64,000 bases of DNA from NCBI GenBank assembly GCA_052118065.1, contig JBQKHY010000004.1, positions 55,947-119,946 on the forward strand, given 5' to 3'. The first letter of the stretch is position 1; each line of letters starts with the position of its first letter. Below the pieces are notes generated by a model that was given only the letters and a program-made list of their open reading frames with translations, was not told the origin of the DNA and searched no databases. The position numbers were made by a program, and so were the translations under genes. Of this stretch, positions 45,270 through 53,793 are shown one piece after another. This stretch comes from Ruminococcoides sp052118065. Its GTDB lineage: Bacteria; Bacillota; Clostridia; Oscillospirales; Acutalibacteraceae.

Positions 45270-45298
45270 ATTTTACCGAACGGTAAGTATAAAGTCAA
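45270..45298 (-). promoter_or_regulatory. Promoter of the tetR-family gene
   Basis: On the minus strand TTGACT (45293-45298), 17 nt, TAAAAT (45270-45275). Confidence 0.75.
45273..45286. promoter_or_regulatory. Operator palindrome in the tetR promoter
   Basis: TTACCG-AA-CGGTAA is a perfect 6-bp inverted repeat that overlaps the spacer and -10. It has the form of many TetR-family operators. Confidence 0.75.
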
Positions 45299-45443
45299 TA
45301 GTAAATAAACATTTTCTTAAATAATTTATAAATACAATATTCTGCAAAAGAAAAATCCTTTCATTGACTAAACAATAAAAGGATTTTTTGATTATTAAAT
45401 TTAAAATTATACGCAATATTTCTTATTAAAAATTCAAAGTAAA

Positions 45444-45927
45444 CTACTTTTTATAAAAATGAAAATCACAACAATCTCCAACATAACCTAGAGTTTTTGT
45501 TCGTTTAAAACCTATTTTCTTTAGTCCACCGTATGTAATATCATCAACATCACAAAATAAAGGGCAAAGTTCTTCACAACCATTTTCCACACAAGCAGTA
45601 TGCCATAGACATTTTTTCACGGTCATAAAATCCTTGAACTTTCCAAAACATAAGTATTCGTTTAAATTCTTCTTCCCGTTCATCCACAAACCCTCTGCAC
45701 AGTTGTCCATTATATATTGCACTGTCATCTTCAAAGCAGTCAAAACATGCCGTATCTTCCCCTAATCTAGAACAATCACCACAGGTAAGTGCCTTCTTTT
45801 CAGGAATAAAACGGCAATTATTCTCAATATTTACAGGAAACCATGAGCTTGAATATGAACATATTGCAGAGCCTGTTTCGCTGGTATTTCCTATATTTTT
45901 TCTATATTTACAATTTTTACACTTCAC
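45444..45927 (-). pseudogene. Cysteine-rich protein broken by a frameshift
   Basis: Two overlapping frames appear to be one gene. The first (GTG 45927 to stop 45574) encodes a cysteine-rich N-terminal part (MKCKNCKYRK, TCGDCSRLGEDTACFDC). The second, in the +1 frame, continues to 45444 with CLWHTACVENGCEELCPLFC and ends GYVGDCCDFHFYKK, the C-terminal signature of the L-2-amino-thiazoline-4-carboxylate hydrolase family. The shift lies in about 45573-45680. No matching -1 slippery site is in the needed frame. It sits 16 nt downstream of the 233-residue unknown gene. Confidence 0.6.
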
Positions 45928-45943
45928 TTTATCATAACTTCTT

Positions 45944-46645
45944 TCATTTTATCTTTTTTGAAAACACTTTATCCAATTCAAATCCAATCTGCCAAAATCC
46001 CATATCAAGCATTTTCATCTGAGGGTATGGCATACCGTCAACTTCCATTTTTTCTCTAACTGGTTCAAGTCGTACAGAATTTTTTTCGTAAAAATCAACA
46101 AGTTTCATAATAGACTTTAAATTGTAATTTCCCGTTGTAACCTTTTGTTTTTTAATACCTGCTATAAAATATCTATCGTATGCCGGAACACAACCAAGAG
46201 TTCCCATAAGTATTTTGGTGATAAGTGTAAAGGATAATTGATTTTTTAATTCTTGCCCTTTTACTTCTCTCCTAATTTTATCATAATACTGCCCCAAAAA
46301 CGAATTTATCTCTAGGAGTAATTGTTGGTTGCTCTCTTTTCTAAATTCAATACACTCAATTCCAGCCAACGCATCGTACTCCTTACTTAACAACTCTTTC
46401 ACTACCGAAATATGTACTTTATAATCTTTTTGCAACAAAAAGGATGAACCACGATACATGCCCCAACTTGCCAAATAAAAGGCAAGTTGTAAACTCAAAT
46501 AATCATAATCAATCTCTTTACTGCCTCGTGCTTTTATAAAATGTGAATAGCAATGTTCCCATGAACGGTATCGACCATTCTCGTCAATCTTCAAATCATT
46601 GTAAAATTCTGTTGATGATTTGATTATCAAATCCACTGAATCCAT
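45944..46645 (-). CDS. Conserved protein of unknown function
   Basis: A 233-residue soluble protein, mostly helical and rich in Tyr, Lys and Glu. It has a distinctive SWEHCYSHFIKAR stretch near residue 30 and LQLAFYLASWGMYRGSSFLLQKDYKVH near 55-80. I have seen similar unannotated proteins but know no function. No signal peptide or membrane helix is visible. I chose ATG 46645 (GGTGG upstream) over GTG 46657. It precedes the frameshifted cysteine-rich gene on the same strand. The 261-nt gap upstream of it shows nothing I can name. Confidence 0.65.
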   Translation of the reverse strand: MDSVDLIIKSSTEFYNDLKIDENGRYRSWEHCYSHFIKARGSKEIDYDYLSLQLAFYLASWGMYRGSSFLLQKDYKVHISVVKELLSKEYDALAGIECIEFRKESNQQLLLEINSFLGQYYDKIRREVKGQELKNQLSFTLITKILMGTLGCVPAYDRYFIAGIKKQKVTTGNYNLKSIMKLVDFYEKNSVRLEPVREKMEVDGMPYPQMKMLDMGFWQIGFELDKVFSKKIK

Positions 46646-46906
46646 ATCAGCCACCACCTATTAACTATTTTACATCTATTTACAATTTAAGAAAATAAAC
46701 ATCTGATCAAATGTAACTTTCATCACATTATTAAATACATGTTTCATATCTTCAAAAAGCCAGAACTCACCTAAGTTTTTTACCAAAATTCTACGAAATC
46801 TAGATATACTCATAAGTTATGAAACTCCTATTCTTTATATTAATAAAACATCTAATCACATTAGATTTATCATAACTCTACATATTTCAATTTTTCTAAC
46901 CATACT

Positions 46907-48058
46907 TTATACATTTGTTAATAAGACCACACACTCAATGTGGTTTGTATGAGGGAACATATCCACAGGTTGGATTTTGGTAACGGAATAATCTTTTGTA
47001 GTTAGATAATGCAAGTCTCTTTCCAAAGTTTCGGGGTTACAACTTACATAGACAATTTTATCCGGTGAAAGTTCACAGAGAGAATCTAGGAATTCTCTAC
47101 TACAACCGGCTCTTGGAGGGTCAACAAAAACAACATTTGGTGATGTTACTTCTTCACCAGCCATTTCTGTCATAAATTCACCGGCATCTTTACAATAGAA
47201 ATTTATGTTACTCTTCTTATTAAGTTCTTTATTCTTCTTAGCATCTTCAACTGCTTGAGGGTTAACCTCTACACCTACTACACTTTTAACATACTTTGAT
47301 GCTACAAGACCGATTGTACCTATACCACAATATGCATCCAACACAACATCATCCTTATTTAGTTGGGCAAATTTAATTGCAGTTTTGTAAAGGACTTCTG
47401 TTTGAAGTGAATTCACTTGGTAAAATGACTTTGGTGAAATTTCAAACTTACAACCACATAATACATCCATAATTGTACCTTTGCCATAAAGTACCTTCTC
47501 ATAAGAACCTAGTTTCATTTTTGTAGGGTTAGGGTTTACGTTATGGACAATAGTTGTAATCTTTGGAAATAGCTTTAGCACACCCTTGACAAACTCTTTT
47601 TCTTTAGGAAACTTACCTTTAGCAGTAACAACTGTTAGTAGAATTTCACCGGTATTCTGAGCAGTACGAACTAAAATATTTTTGAAAAAGCCTTTATCTG
47701 TTTTAGGGTTATAGATAGGAATATTTAGATTCTTTAGAACTGTTTTTACTGCAATAGCAATCTTGTCACTACGCTTACTGTTTAACAGACAATGCTCCAC
47801 ACCAACAATACCGTTATTTGATGACTGAAAAACACCACTGATAATTCTGCCACCTTTAGTTGTACGGTACACAGTTTGAACCTTGTTTCTATAATTATAT
47901 GGTGAGTCCATGCCTATAATTTTCTTAACATTACAAAATTGTGAAAGGCATCTTTCCACCTTATTTTGCTTCCAACCTAGTTGTTGTTCATATGGCATAT
48001 TCATTAACTGACAGCCGTTACACTTTTTATATACAGGACAAATTAATTCTTTTTCCAT
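46907..48058 (-). CDS. 23S rRNA uracil-C5 methyltransferase, TRAM-less paralogue
   Basis: SAM-dependent RNA m5U methyltransferase of the RumA/RlmCD group, 383 residues. It begins with a cysteine cluster (CPVYKKCNGCQ) but no TRAM domain. The SAM site is LDAYCGIGTIGLVAS, the catalytic motif FVDPPRAGC, and the nucleophile cysteine lies in YVSCNPETLERDL. The C-terminus has VDMFPHTNHIECVVLL. A second, TRAM-containing paralogue lies 1.5 kb upstream on the same strand. Which uridine each modifies cannot be told from sequence. Confidence 0.9.
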   Translation of the reverse strand: MEKELICPVYKKCNGCQLMNMPYEQQLGWKQNKVERCLSQFCNVKKIIGMDSPYNYRNKVQTVYRTTKGGRIISGVFQSSNNGIVGVEHCLLNSKRSDKIAIAVKTVLKNLNIPIYNPKTDKGFFKNILVRTAQNTGEILLTVVTAKGKFPKEKEFVKGVLKLFPKITTIVHNVNPNPTKMKLGSYEKVLYGKGTIMDVLCGCKFEISPKSFYQVNSLQTEVLYKTAIKFAQLNKDDVVLDAYCGIGTIGLVASKYVKSVVGVEVNPQAVEDAKKNKELNKKSNINFYCKDAGEFMTEMAGEEVTSPNVVFVDPPRAGCSREFLDSLCELSPDKIVYVSCNPETLERDLHYLTTKDYSVTKIQPVDMFPHTNHIECVVLLTNV

Positions 48059-48155
48059 CTTAAAAACTCTTTTCTCTATTTTTTATCATTATAACATAAT
48101 AATGTGGAAATAGATACTTTTAATTATATGGTTTCACTATTGTAATCAAATAAAA

Positions 48156-48179
48156 AACTGCACAACTTAATGTGCAGTT
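48156..48179 (-). terminator. Terminator overlapping the end of the membrane protein gene
   Basis: AACTGCAC / GTGCAGTT stem followed on the minus strand by TTTTTATTT. The last codons of the gene form part of the stem. Confidence 0.85.
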
Positions 48180-49132
48180 AATTCATAATCATTTTCGTAT
48201 AACTTTTTATCTTGTCTCCACATAAAAAATACTTTTGATAATAGGATAATCACAACACTTCCTACAAATATTTGAAGTGGATATGTTATTACATTACTTT
48301 GTGGGATTATCATACTTAGTATTGTAATTGCTCCAACAGGTGGCATATACATTTTTGTGTAGGTCAAAATTAAAAGCATTATTAATGTAGCAAATAAATC
48401 TGAAACTGTTAGTGGTAAATCTAATTTCATAGTAAGTAAATATCTAGACAATGAACCTACTAAGGCACAACCGGTTATAACCAAAACAGTTTTTATAGGT
48501 TTGTTTCTAAATTTATTTCTTGGTCGAGAAAATTCTGTAAATGCTACTAAAAGTGGTGGTGCAATGATAAATTTATAGTTAAAATAAATTGCCACAAAAC
48601 CAACAATAGCAACACAAACTACCCTTAGTGCAGTATCAATAATATCATCTTTACTATTTAGCATTACAGGTATATATTCTTCATCTTCTCTAATTTTCAT
48701 TTTTAAAAATAGTTGATGAAAACCGATTACCAAAATGGTTAATACAACTGCAGAAATGGGATAAATAAAGCTTTTTGTTTGCATCATAACAGGCAACACT
48801 ATTGCAGACACAAATGGTGCAAAGGTTGTACCTGAAAACATAAATAAAATTTGTGCAAAAGAAAAGGCTATTATCATTTGTGGAAAAAGTGTTAGTCCAC
48901 TATACCTAACTATCAACACACCGACAGTTGCACACACAGTTATCAGCAGTAACATTCTTTTTCCGTTTACTTTCCAACTTCTCTTTTGTGCTACCAAATA
49001 GCCAACTGCAAGTGCAGTTATCTCCGGGAAAATTATTTCTTTTTCATTAAGTAATTCAGCTATCCCTACCATTATCCCAACAAGTAATAATGTGGATATG
49101 TAGGGTAACGTGTTTTTGATAAATTTCTTCAT
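48167..49132 (-). CDS. Polytopic membrane protein, HPP-like
   Basis: A 321-residue integral membrane protein with about eight or nine hydrophobic segments and short loops. A charged central loop (KMKIREDEEYIPVMLNSKDD) separates two similar halves, suggesting an internal duplication. The segment MYMPPVGAITILSMIIP recalls HPP-family transporters, in which a conserved PPVGA-like motif occurs, but this is a loose resemblance. Transport substrate unknown. It sits between the two rRNA methyltransferase paralogues, with the MITE-like element just upstream. Confidence 0.65.
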   Translation of the reverse strand: MKKFIKNTLPYISTLLLVGIMVGIAELLNEKEIIFPEITALAVGYLVAQKRSWKVNGKRMLLLITVCATVGVLIVRYSGLTLFPQMIIAFSFAQILFMFSGTTFAPFVSAIVLPVMMQTKSFIYPISAVVLTILVIGFHQLFLKMKIREDEEYIPVMLNSKDDIIDTALRVVCVAIVGFVAIYFNYKFIIAPPLLVAFTEFSRPRNKFRNKPIKTVLVITGCALVGSLSRYLLTMKLDLPLTVSDLFATLIMLLILTYTKMYMPPVGAITILSMIIPQSNVITYPLQIFVGSVVIILLSKVFFMWRQDKKLYENDYELTAH

Positions 49133-49178
49133 AAGTGTTCTTTCTATATTTCTATGTTTGTGAACCCTTTGCTAATCC

Positions 49179-49525
49179 ACAAATTAGGGTTTGTGGGGCT
49201 ATTTGATAGTTTCAGCTAATATGGAATTGTAAATAAATTTACAATTCCAATCACTCCTTCCGTCTTTGCATACGCAAAGCCACCTCCCTCAGCGAGGGAG
49301 GCAACAAAGTATGTACAATTTTGAAAATACGTACATACTTATTGATTTGTAGAAACTGTATCTGGCTCCCTCAGACGAGGGAGCTGTCGATTGTAAATTG
49401 ACGGTACGGCAATTTACCTTTTATAAATCGACTGAAGGAGGGATAAAACTATAAATTAAATGAATTAATCGGTTGATATCTAATTAACCTACATTACATA
49501 AACAACTCCACAAACCCTAATTTGT
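49179..49525. mobile_element. MITE-like element with 18-bp terminal inverted repeats
   Basis: The gap between the membrane protein and the TRAM methyltransferase holds a 347-bp element bounded by perfect inverted copies of ACAAATTAGGGTTTGTGG (49179-49196 and 49508-49525). Inside is a chain of hairpins: 49223-49248 (12-bp arms), 49264-49279, 49283-49301 (CCTCCCTC/GAGGGAGG), 49307-49340, 49365-49384 and a nested one at 49386-49432. There is no reading frame of note. A truncated copy lies at 63789-63889. No clear target duplication is visible. Confidence 0.75.
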
Positions 49526-49564
49526 AAAACTGATTTATCTTAACTAACAAACGAAATTGAAAAA

Positions 49565-50947
49565 CTAAATTTTATTATCCCTAACCAAAAGGCAGACATT
49601 TTCCACATGGCTGGTACGAGGGAAAAGGTCAAATGGGGTTAATTCTACAGGGGTATAATCGTTATCTGCAAAGAACTTTAAATCACGAGCTAAAGTTCCC
49701 GGGTCACAAGAAACATAAACAACTCTCTTTGGTGACATAGCTTTAATTGAAAGTATCAAGTCCTCTGTCAGTCCTTTTCTTGGTGGGTCAACAACTACAA
49801 CATCAGGAGAGATATTGTCATTCTTTAGCTTTTCCCCACACTTTGTTGCATCACCACAAATGAATTGTGCGTTTTTGATATTATTTAACTTTGCATTAAG
49901 TTTAGCGTCTTTAATAGCTTGTGGAACAATTTCGACACCGATTAAACTTTTACATTCACTAGCCATAGTAAGACCGATTGTACCTGTGCCACAATAAAGG
50001 TCAATAAGATTTTCTTCACCAGTAAGGTTAGCATATTCCTTAGCTTTGTTATAAAGTTTTTCTGCTTGACAATGGTTTACTTGATAAAAACTATTTGGAG
50101 AAATTCTGAAATTAAGTCCACATAAGTTGTCAATAATATAAGTGTCACCATAGATTGCTCTATTTTTTGTACCTGTTATTACATTTGTTTTTTCTTTATT
50201 AGAATTAATTACAACACTTTTTAGGTTAGGTATATTTTCTTTTAGAGAATTAACAAGCAGGTTTTCATCCTTTAGCTTGTCACCGTTAATAACTAGGCAA
50301 ACCATCACTTCACCTGTTTTTTCACCATATCTAACATACAAATGTCTCACTAAACCTTTATGTGTTGTTTCATCATAAATAGATTCATTAGTGGTTTGCA
50401 AATAGTCCTTAACTACTGCCATTACCTTATCAAAAATTTTAGGTTGCAATAGGCAAGTATCCGTATCAATTACCCTATGGCTATGAAAACCATAGAAGCC
50501 AATTTCAACATTACCATCTTTATTTTTATCTAAAGGAAACTGTGCTTTATTTCTATAATTATCCGGAACATCAGCACCAACAATAGGATTGATTTTTACA
50601 TTAAGACCTGCAATTCTTGCAATAGCATCCTTTACTTTCTGCTCCTTGATTTTTAATTCAGCATCATAGGTAATATGACGGTAACAACAACCACCACATT
50701 TTAGAAAAACTTTACAATCTACTTCTTTTCTATATTCTGATGACTTGATAATTTCCATCACTTTGCCAAAACAATAACGCTTTAGCACCTTAACAATCAG
50801 TACATCTACCCTGTCACCTACTGCTGAATTAGGTACAAAAATTGCAATACCCTTATCACTTTTGCCTACACCATAGCCCTCACTTGTTGTGCCGGTTATG
50901 TCAATTATTAATCTGTCATTTTTCTTAATAGTCATAATTTTTTTCAT
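49565..50947 (-). CDS. 23S rRNA uracil-C5 methyltransferase with TRAM domain
   Basis: RumA/RlmCD-type m5U methyltransferase of 460 residues. An N-terminal TRAM RNA-binding domain (about 8-65, RLIIDITGTTSEGYGVGKSDKG) is followed by the Fe-S cysteine cluster CKVFLKCGGCCYRH, the SAM site IDLYCGTGTIGLTMAS, the VVDPPRKGL motif and the nucleophile cysteine in YVSCDPGTLARDL. It is the paralogue of the TRAM-less gene at 46907-48058. The ribosome-binding site is weak (TTGAGAT), and a second ATG 12 nt inside could be the start. Confidence 0.92.
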   Translation of the reverse strand: MKKIMTIKKNDRLIIDITGTTSEGYGVGKSDKGIAIFVPNSAVGDRVDVLIVKVLKRYCFGKVMEIIKSSEYRKEVDCKVFLKCGGCCYRHITYDAELKIKEQKVKDAIARIAGLNVKINPIVGADVPDNYRNKAQFPLDKNKDGNVEIGFYGFHSHRVIDTDTCLLQPKIFDKVMAVVKDYLQTTNESIYDETTHKGLVRHLYVRYGEKTGEVMVCLVINGDKLKDENLLVNSLKENIPNLKSVVINSNKEKTNVITGTKNRAIYGDTYIIDNLCGLNFRISPNSFYQVNHCQAEKLYNKAKEYANLTGEENLIDLYCGTGTIGLTMASECKSLIGVEIVPQAIKDAKLNAKLNNIKNAQFICGDATKCGEKLKNDNISPDVVVVDPPRKGLTEDLILSIKAMSPKRVVYVSCDPGTLARDLKFFADNDYTPVELTPFDLFPRTSHVENVCLLVRDNKI

Positions 50948-51010
50948 ATCTCAATTTTAACATTTATACATAACCAAATCAACAATTTTATAAAATATCT
51001 GTTATAGTAA

Positions 51011-51039
51011 TTGCAATTTATCGTATAAAATTATATAAT
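51011..51039 (+). promoter_or_regulatory. Promoter of murC
   Basis: TTGCAA (51011-51016), 17 nt, TATAAT (51034-51039). Confidence 0.7.
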
Positions 51040-51071
51040 GGAATTATAAATAAATTAAAGAGGTAATTATT

Positions 51072-52448
51072 GTGGATAAAAAGCATTTTTTAGACGATAA
51101 AAAAAGAATTCATTTTATGGGAATTGGTGGCAGTGGTATGTGTCCACTAGCAGAAATTCTTTTAGCTAAAGGTTACGAAATTACAGGTTCTGATATTGCA
51201 GAGGGTGACACTCTGGAAAGAATCCGTAACTATGGTATTAAAGTATATATGGGACAAAATGCAGAGAATATTAAGGATGCAAAGCCTGATGTTCTTTGTT
51301 ACACAGCGGCAATTAAAGATGACAACCCTGAACTTGTTGCAGCTAGAGAAATGGGTATTCCAACACTTGAGCGTTCAGAAATGTTAGGTATTGTAGTAAG
51401 TCACTACAAAAAGAGTGTTGCTATCAGTGGTACTCATGGTAAGACTTCTACAACAGGTATGCTAACTCAAATTCTTGTGGGTTCAAAGAAAGACCCATCA
51501 GCTATTATTGGTGGTAAGCTACCATACATTGGTGGCAACAGTCATGTCGGTAAAAGTGATATTATGGTATGTGAGGCTTGTGAGTATGTTGACTCTTTTC
51601 TACAGTTACACCCATTTATCTCAGTTATCCTAAATATTGATGCTGACCATCTTGACTACTTCAAGAACCTTGACAACATTAAAAAGTCATTTAACAAGTT
51701 TGCTCATCAGACAAGCAACCTTGTTGTTTATAACGGTGACAATGCAAATGCTGAAGATGCACTAGAGGATGTTAACATTAAGAAGATTACATTCGGTCTA
51801 TCAATGGAAAATGACTACTATGCAACAAATCTGCAAAGACATGGTGTTACACAGAGTTACGATTTAATGTATCAGGGTGAATTTCTAACAAAGATTAACC
51901 TATCAGTACCTGGTATTCACAATGTTTATAATTCTCTTGCAGCAATTACAGTTGCAGATTATCTTGGTGTACCAATTAAAGATATTGCAGAAAATATTGC
52001 AAAATTCACAGGTGTACACAGAAGATTTGAATTACTGGGCAAACCAAATGGCATTACTGTTGTTGATGACTTTGCTCACCATCCAACAGAATTAACTTCT
52101 ACACTAGAAACTGCTATGGAGCTTGGCTTCAACCATGTATGGGCAGTTTTCCAACCACATACATTCAGCCGTACTGCACTACTAATGGATGACTTTGCTA
52201 AGGCTCTAAAGATTCCTGATACTGCAATTATCTCTGCTATTTTACCGGTTAGAGAAACTAACACATACAATGTTTACAACACAGATTTAGGCAAGAAAGT
52301 TCCAGGCTCAGTATGCCTTGAAACATTTGATGAAATCACTGACTACATTGTTAAGAATGCTAAGGAAGGCGACCTTGTACTAACAATGGGTGGTGGTAAT
52401 GTATATATGTGTGCTAACCAAATTGTAAAGGCACTTGAAAATAAATAA
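51072..52448 (+). CDS. murC: UDP-N-acetylmuramate--L-alanine ligase
   Basis: Adds L-alanine to UDP-MurNAc, the first peptide step of peptidoglycan synthesis (cytosol, ATP). It has 458 residues. The N-terminal domain has IHFMGIGGSGMCPLAEILL, the P-loop is SGTHGKTSTTG, and NIDADHLDYF, HHPTELTSTL and QPHTFSRT complete the Mur ligase pattern. The start is GTG at 51072 with AGAGGTAATT upstream. It is monocistronic: promoter upstream and terminator at its stop codon, away from any dcw cluster. Confidence 0.96.
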   Translation: MDKKHFLDDKKRIHFMGIGGSGMCPLAEILLAKGYEITGSDIAEGDTLERIRNYGIKVYMGQNAENIKDAKPDVLCYTAAIKDDNPELVAAREMGIPTLERSEMLGIVVSHYKKSVAISGTHGKTSTTGMLTQILVGSKKDPSAIIGGKLPYIGGNSHVGKSDIMVCEACEYVDSFLQLHPFISVILNIDADHLDYFKNLDNIKKSFNKFAHQTSNLVVYNGDNANAEDALEDVNIKKITFGLSMENDYYATNLQRHGVTQSYDLMYQGEFLTKINLSVPGIHNVYNSLAAITVADYLGVPIKDIAENIAKFTGVHRRFELLGKPNGITVVDDFAHHPTELTSTLETAMELGFNHVWAVFQPHTFSRTALLMDDFAKALKIPDTAIISAILPVRETNTYNVYNTDLGKKVPGSVCLETFDEITDYIVKNAKEGDLVLTMGGGNVYMCANQIVKALENK

Positions 52449-52473
52449 TCTACAATTTCTACTATTGTAGATT
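52447..52473 (+). terminator. Terminator of murC
   Basis: A 10-bp perfect stem AATCTACAAT / ATTGTAGATT overlapping the stop codon and followed by ATTTTG. Confidence 0.75.
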
Positions 52474-52502
52474 ATTTTGTAATATGAAATGATGTGATTT
52501 TT

Positions 52503-52764
52503 ATGACAGCACTTTCTAATAAAGATATGGATAAACTAAAGGAAAAGCCTTACAGTTACACCCAAAATTGATAATTTGGAGTACTCTCACGGCAGAGTTG
52601 CTGAGATACTGGGTATTTCTAAAGAACGATTAATAGAAATTCATTGTGAAATGGGTTTTCCCTATTACACAATGGATATTTCAGAAGTTAAAGAAGATAT
52701 AAATACTTATAAAAGATTTTTTAAAAAGCATAAATTAAAGCTCTATGAAACTAGATTTTCATAG
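52503..52764 (+). pseudogene. Small UPF0175-like gene broken by a frameshift
   Basis: From ATG 52503 the frame reads MTALSNKDMDKLKEK and stops at TGA 52569. In the +1 frame the text continues LTVTPKIDNLEYSHGRVAEI and ISKERLIEIHCEMGFPYYTMDISEVKEDINTY, typical of small UPF0175-type (antitoxin-like) proteins, to the stop at 52762-52764. A one-base indel near GGAAAAGCCT would join them into about 86 residues. A TTG at 52576 could start the second part, but no ribosome-binding site is there. Confidence 0.5.
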
Positions 52765-52770
52765 AGCTTT
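52737..52770 (+). terminator. Terminator of the UPF0175-like gene
   Basis: A 14-bp perfect stem AAAGCTCTATGAAA / TTTCATAGAGCTTT; the stop codon lies in the stem. Confidence 0.8.
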
Positions 52771-53090
52771 ATTGTTATATTTTTGTCTTTGATAATTTAT
52801 AATCAGTATTATAAATTAGGGTTTTTCAATTTTGTCTGTGGGTAAAGGTAAATTTCTTTTAAATTTAATTGACTATAAAGAAAAAATTTATAGTGAGAAT
52901 ATATACCGTAAAAACATATGAAACTGTGACTCACAGGTGTAGAGCCTTTCAACAAAAGTTTTTTACAAAAAAACTTTTGCATAAGTTCACATTAGCAAAT
53001 CAAACTTCGTCTATGGCTCGTTTTCTTTGATGTTCACTTAATTGATGTCCCGTTACAAACTATCCTAAATAAAGGTATTATGCCCTATTT

Positions 53091-53176
53091 AGATATTATA
53101 AATTTATAGTCTGCAAATAGGTCAATAATCCCATAGGTATCACACTTTTTAACGGGCGAACAATGTTCGCCCCTAC
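53091..53176 (+). repeat. Direct repeat, copy 1 (86 bp)
   Basis: It matches 53303-53388 at all but about four positions. It ends in GGGCGAAC-AAT-GTTCGCCC, a perfect 8-bp hairpin. Confidence 0.85.
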
Positions 53177-53302
53177 CGTGTAACTCATATTTTTCCCTTT
53201 ATTTCTAACTAATTATTATGAAAATTTTGAGTTACAGGTGTAGGGGACATCATCGATGTCCCGTTTGAAAATTAACCTTTCTATTTGTATTTTGTCCTTT
53301 GT

Positions 53303-53388
53303 AGATATTATAAATTTATAATCTGCAAATAGGGCAATAATCCCATAGGTATCACACTTTCTAACGGGCGAACACTGTTCGCCCCTAC
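53303..53388 (+). repeat. Direct repeat, copy 2 (86 bp)
   Basis: Second copy of the 53091-53176 unit. Its hairpin reads GGGCGAAC-ACT-GTTCGCCC, so the loop has changed while both arms are kept. Confidence 0.85.
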
Positions 53389-53793
53389 GACTGTAAGCCA
53401 AAAGTTTGTTGTAATTTTGTCCTATGTAGTTACCCTAAATTTGTACATATTCGCTAGTCACCCTTGTGTAAAGGGAAATGTCAGCGATAGCTGACAGAGG
53501 GATTGTTTAGTAGATAGTGTTCTCTAGATAAAATGTGTACGATTAGATAAAAGTTATCTATAAATATAGGAACGAACAGTGTTCGTTCCCTACATCATAT
53601 ATCGAATAAATCTTATATAATCTAAAGTGCCTACCAAAACAATCCTTCCACCACTTCGTGGTCCCCCTTCCTTTACACAAGGAAGGCTGGATGGTTTCTA
53701 CTAATTCTAAATATCTACCACATAACAAGTCAAGTTCTAGCACTACAAGCCCTAATTTACAAAACACTAAAATAAAAAATATTTTATAATAGG

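Larger units (their letters stand above)
52811..53765. repeat. Gene-free kilobase of structured repeats
   Basis: No credible gene lies between 52771 and 53793. The region begins with ATAAATTAGGGTTTTT (52811) and ends with an inverted, degenerate copy of the same end (53745-53765), both resembling the MITE terminus at 49179. Inside are two direct 86-bp repeats (53091-53176, 53303-53388), a GGGACATC/GATGTCCC hairpin at 53244-53262, a GGAACGAAC/GTTCGTTCC hairpin near 53570, and two inverted copies of a CCTTGTGTAAAGG-type repeat (about 53458-53520 and 53640-53700). Confidence 0.65.

Noticed and set aside
45615..45640. TTTAAAC as a -1 programmed frameshift site in the cysteine-rich gene
   Set aside because: The heptamer is present, but joining the two parts needs a +1 shift and the codon register does not fit X-XXY-YYZ in the upstream frame.
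53216..53401. 61-codon minus-strand frame
   Set aside because: It lies inside the 86-bp repeat unit and its hairpin, with no ribosome-binding site; chance frame in repeat DNA.
53558..53767. 69-codon minus-strand frame
   Set aside because: Made of repeat arms and degenerate MITE end sequence; no ribosome-binding site or protein-like composition.
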